Assembly: GCA_014843695.1 (NCBI GenBank)
Contig: CM026393.1
Location: 12,608,922-12,672,921 of the forward strand
Origin: Archivesica marissinica
Lineage: Eukaryota > Mollusca > Bivalvia > Venerida > Vesicomyidae
Direction of reading: 5' to 3'
Length of the DNA: 64,000 bases
Part shown: piece by piece, positions 60,857 through 64,000 of the stretch
Numbering within the stretch: the stretch's first letter is position 1
Layout of the letters: each line of letters opens with the position of its first letter
Translations under genes and position numbers: made by a program
The notes under the pieces: model-generated
Databases searched by the model: none
What the model was told of the DNA's origin: nothing
Seen by the model: the letters and a program-made list of their open reading frames with translations, nothing else

Positions 60857-61200
60857 ATGAATTCTTGTGTAATGGAAACATCTGTTATGACCTGTTCATT
60901 ATTGAATTATTGTGTAATGGAAACATCTGTTATGACCTGTTCATTATTGAATTATTGTGTAATGGATACATCTGTTATGACTTGTTCATTATTGAATTCT
61001 TGTGTAATGGAAACATCTGTTATGACCTGTTCATTATTGAATTCTTGTGTAATGGATACATATGTTATGAACTGTTCAATATTGAATTATTGTGTAATGG
61101 ATACATCTGTTATGACCTGTTCATTATTGAATTATTGTGTAATGGAAACATCTGTTATGACCTGTTCATTATTGAATTCTTGTGTAATGGAAACAATTTT
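60857..61200. repeat. 45-bp array
   Basis: About 7.6 copies of GAATTCTTGTGTAATGGAAA plus CATCTGTTATGACCTGTTCA and TTATT, with AATTATTG and GGATACAT variants. The plus-strand open frame is a by-product of the period. Confidence 0.94.
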
Positions 61201-61322
61201 AAGGTTTGGTCCAGGTTTGAGAACATTATAGTTGAAGTCGCAAGCGTTAGTAAAATGTGAATCATTTGTATCAACTTCTAATCCAATGGAGTCCTCAATA
61301 AATTGTTATAAATTGTGTCTGA

Positions 61323-62512
61323 GTTAGGCGGACGATATAATAACGCAAAGATGATATGTTTATTACAGTAACTACTGACAAACATTTCAAAAGTTAGGCG
61401 GACGATATAATAACGCAAAGATGATATGTTTATTACAGTAACTACTGACAAACATTTCAAGAGTTAGGCGGACGATATAATAACGCAAAGATGATATGTT
61501 TATTACAGTAACTACTGACAAACATTTCAAGAGTTAGGCGGACGATATAATAACGCAAAGATGATATGTTTATTACAGTAACTACTGACAAACATGTCAA
61601 AAGTTAGGCGGACGATATAATAACGCAAAGATGATATGTTTATTACAGTAAATACTGACAAACATTTCAAGAGTTAGGCGGACGATATAATAACGCAAAG
61701 ATGATATGTTTATTACAGTAACTACTGACAAACATTTCAAAAGTTAGGCGGGCGATATAATAACGCAAAGATGATATGTTTATTACAGTAACTACTGACA
61801 AACATTTCAAGAGTTAGGCGGACGATATAATAACGCACAGATGATATGTTTATTACAGTAACTACTGACAAACATTTCAAGAGTTAGGCGGACGATATAA
61901 TAACGCAAAGATGATATGTTTATTACAGTAACTACTGACAAACATTTCAAAAGTTAGGCGGGCGATATAATAACGCAAAGATGATATGTTTATTACAGTA
62001 ACTACTGACAAACATTTCAAGAGTTAGGCGGACGATATAATAACGCAAAGATGATATGTTTATTACAGTAACTACTGACAAACATTTCAAGAGTTAGGCG
62101 GATGATATAATAACGCAAAGATGATATGTTTATTACAGTAACTACTGACAAACATTTCAAGAGTTAGGCGGATGATATAATAACGCAAAGATGATATGTT
62201 TATTACAGTAACTACTGACAAACATTTCAAGAGTTAGGCGGATGATATAATAACGCAAAGATGATATGTTTATTACAGTAACTACTGACAAACATTTCAA
62301 GAGTTAGGCGGATGATATAATAACGCAAAGATGATATGTTTATTACAGTAACTACTGACAAACATTTCAAGAGTTAGGCGGATGATATAATAACGCAAAG
62401 ATGATATGTTTATTACAGTAACTACTGACAAACATTTCAAGAGTTAGGCGGATGATATAATAACGCAAAGATGATATGTTTATTACAGTAACTACTGACA
62501 AACATTTCAAGC
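61323..62512. repeat. 70-bp array
   Basis: 17 copies with GTTAGGCGGACGATATAATA at 61323, 61393 and every 70 bases to 62443. The last six or so share a GATGAT variant, showing recent block growth at the right end. Confidence 0.96.
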
Positions 62513-62892
62513 CAGATAAATTCAAGACGATTCATCTCAAGATCAATTCGACGTAGTGGATAGTATATTGTATGTATTACGCTACGATTCGAGTCTCCGA
62601 TTCGATCAAGACGTTCTGGTTTGTGGATGTTTGGGTACGATATTGTCATCCTGTGAAATTGAGTTATTCAACCATCATTGATCCATGCCTGGTGGTTATG
62701 AAACTGTTCTCCAATCTCAAAACTCAGAGTCTCAATCGTCTGATTGGTTCAGCTGGTAGTAATATTCAGCATCAACCAATCAGATCACTTGAGCTTGAGT
62801 TTGAGAGAAAAGTTTTATAACCTCGGGGCCATGTCTCAGAGAATGCAAGAACTCACTGAGTTCTGTATATAGAATAGCAAGCTTACGTTGGT
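62513..62892. other. Gene-less spacer
   Basis: An open frame at 62572-62820 has no recognisable domain. No supported feature. Confidence 0.45.
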
Positions 62893-63112
62893 GATTCAGA
62901 TGTACAAAGTAAACGTTACTTGATATACCAAGCATGTGTGTCACTGTACTTGAGGTCGACTATGCAAAATTGGATCTGTTAGAAACGTGTCCCGGGTTCC
63001 AGTGTACATCCCCGGCAACGATTCAGATGTACAAAGTAAACGTTACTTGATATACCAAGCATGTGTGTCACTGTACTTGAGGTCGACTATGCAACATGGG
63101 ATCTGTTAGAAA
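62893..63112. repeat. 125-bp-spaced direct duplication
   Basis: GATTCAGATGTACAAAGTAA through GATCTGTTAGAAAC occurs twice, about 125 bases apart, with two or three differences. Confidence 0.9.
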
Positions 63113-63113
63113 C

Positions 63114-63182
63114 TAGCCTGGAAACATATCATTTTGCCAGAAATAAATTAGTGCAAAATCGACAGGCTGGAACCCAGGCTAG
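63114..63182. mobile_element. Miniature CCTGGG element, internally deleted
   Basis: Begins TAGCCTGGAAACATATC and ends GGAACCCAGGCTA. It lacks the middle present in the copies at 4760 and 10133. Confidence 0.68.
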
Positions 63183-63361
63183 GTAGAAACTTATCCCCGG
63201 CAATGATTAACAGTAGGCCTAGCTTCGGGCATGTGTTGGCAAACCACACAACTAAGAGAGAATATCGTGTAATATTAGCATTATGTATATAATACACACC
63301 AAGATAGGCGACGGCGATCTTCAATTACACAAATAACAGACGCTGAGAAGTTGATGGATTT

Positions 63362-63638
63362 TGTGTTTTACGTTTATTTATCGTCGCTACCGGTTGCCCA
63401 TATGAGCGACGCCTCCTGAAGAGATTAGTTATTTTAGATTTTTTGAGGATCTAGATTTAGATATTCCAGAATCTCCTCTGGTTCTTTTACGTGCATGGTG
63501 TAAAACATCCGAACCGAGACCTCGGTTTAACGTCCCATCTGAAAGACTGTTAATTTTATTAGTGTCAGACGGGGGATCGAACCTGCGATCCCTGGATTAC
63601 CAGTCCAGCGTGTTACCACTGGACTACAGATCCGTCTG
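63362..63638 (-). mobile_element. Type C SINE, full length, minus strand
   Basis: Best-preserved type C head: on the minus strand AGACGGATCTGTAGTCCAGT, anticodon loop CTGGTAA, B box CAGGTTCGATCCCCC, and CGTCTGACAC. The tail lies at the left (ACGTTTATTTATCGTCGCTA in window orientation). Confidence 0.93.
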
Positions 63639-63740
63639 TAACTGGATGGAAACTAGAAGTTATAGCATAAATATATAGCTGTATACGTGCAGCATTGACA
63701 TTATTATACTATTGTACTTATGTTATTAATCGTTGATTTG

Positions 63741-64000
63741 ATTTAACCATATTTTATTGCAAATCAATAGTACACATGTATGTATATAGTGTATCTATGC
63801 TAGTAAGCTATATATACAATACATAGACTATAGTGTATTCCTGTATGTTATGTATGTAGCTAGTGTATCTATGCTAGTAAGCTATATATACAATACATAG
63901 ACTATAGTGTATTCCTGTATGTTATGTATGTAGCTAGTGTATCTATGCTAGTAAGCTATATATACAATACATAGACTATAGTGTATTCCTGTATGTTATG
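63741..64000 (+). repeat. 74-bp array joined to a TTAA-element module
   Basis: 63741-63780 (TTTAACCATATTTTATTGCA, AATCAATAGTACACATGT) matches the right module of the 5363-6370 element at 6295-6335. Between ACATGT and ATACAATACATAG, which are 18 bases apart in that element, a 74-bp unit is repeated here about three times (GTGTATCTATGCTAGTAAGC at 63789, 63863 and 63937). The array runs off the window end. Confidence 0.85.

Noticed and set aside
60857..61260. Repeat-encoded frames (MTCSLLNYCVMETSV pattern)
   Set aside because: 45-bp minisatellite; two overlapping frames are equally open.

Overview
This is nuclear DNA from an animal, most likely a marine lophotrochozoan and probably a mollusc. 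The evidence is AT-rich sequence, no operons or bacterial-type genes, many tRNA-derived SINEs of several families, L1/Tx1-like and other LINE remains, several families of inverted-repeat DNA elements, and very long satellite and minisatellite arrays. The species assignment is inference only. I see no intact cellular gene, no functional tRNA or rRNA gene, and no CRISPR array.

Layout. 1-715 is a 31-bp array. 1-8.3 kb holds SINEs of at least five tRNA-headed types (A to E below), small inverted-repeat elements, and a TTAA-flanked element with 119-bp tandem units (5363-6370). 8.36-8.75 kb is a LINE 3' end. 10.1-11.05 kb holds three different miniature elements. 11.43-15.19 kb is a 27-bp minisatellite that stays open in several reading frames. 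16.7-18.4 kb holds two more TTAA-flanked elements. 18.83-23.37 kb is bounded by 33-bp inverted repeats and carries a broken gene on the minus strand that looks like a PIN/FEN-type nuclease. It is split by a 1.8-kb element whose removal restores the reading frame. 24.68-31.32 kb is a decayed L1/Tx1-like LINE on the minus strand (ORF1, then ORF2 with endonuclease and reverse transcriptase), interrupted by another TTAA-flanked element.

33-64 kb is dominated by arrays: 28-mer, 56-mer, 58-mer (5.6 kb), 43/59-mer, about 15-mer, about 100-mer, 18-mer, 26-mer, 90/73-mer, 24-mer (5 kb), 20-mer, 45-mer, 70-mer and 74-mer. Inside the 24-mer array sits a 2.64-kb element (52209-54844) with about 33-bp terminal inverted repeats and a 4-bp target duplication. 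It carries a broken F-box/leucine-rich-repeat gene.

How the parts relate. The window reads as layered transposon insertion plus repeated local amplification of short segments. Several arrays appear to have grown from pieces of mobile elements. The clearest case is a TTAA-flanked family in which different copies have amplified different internal modules. The two gene-like cargoes (nuclease-like and F-box/LRR) both lie between inverted repeats and both are disabled.
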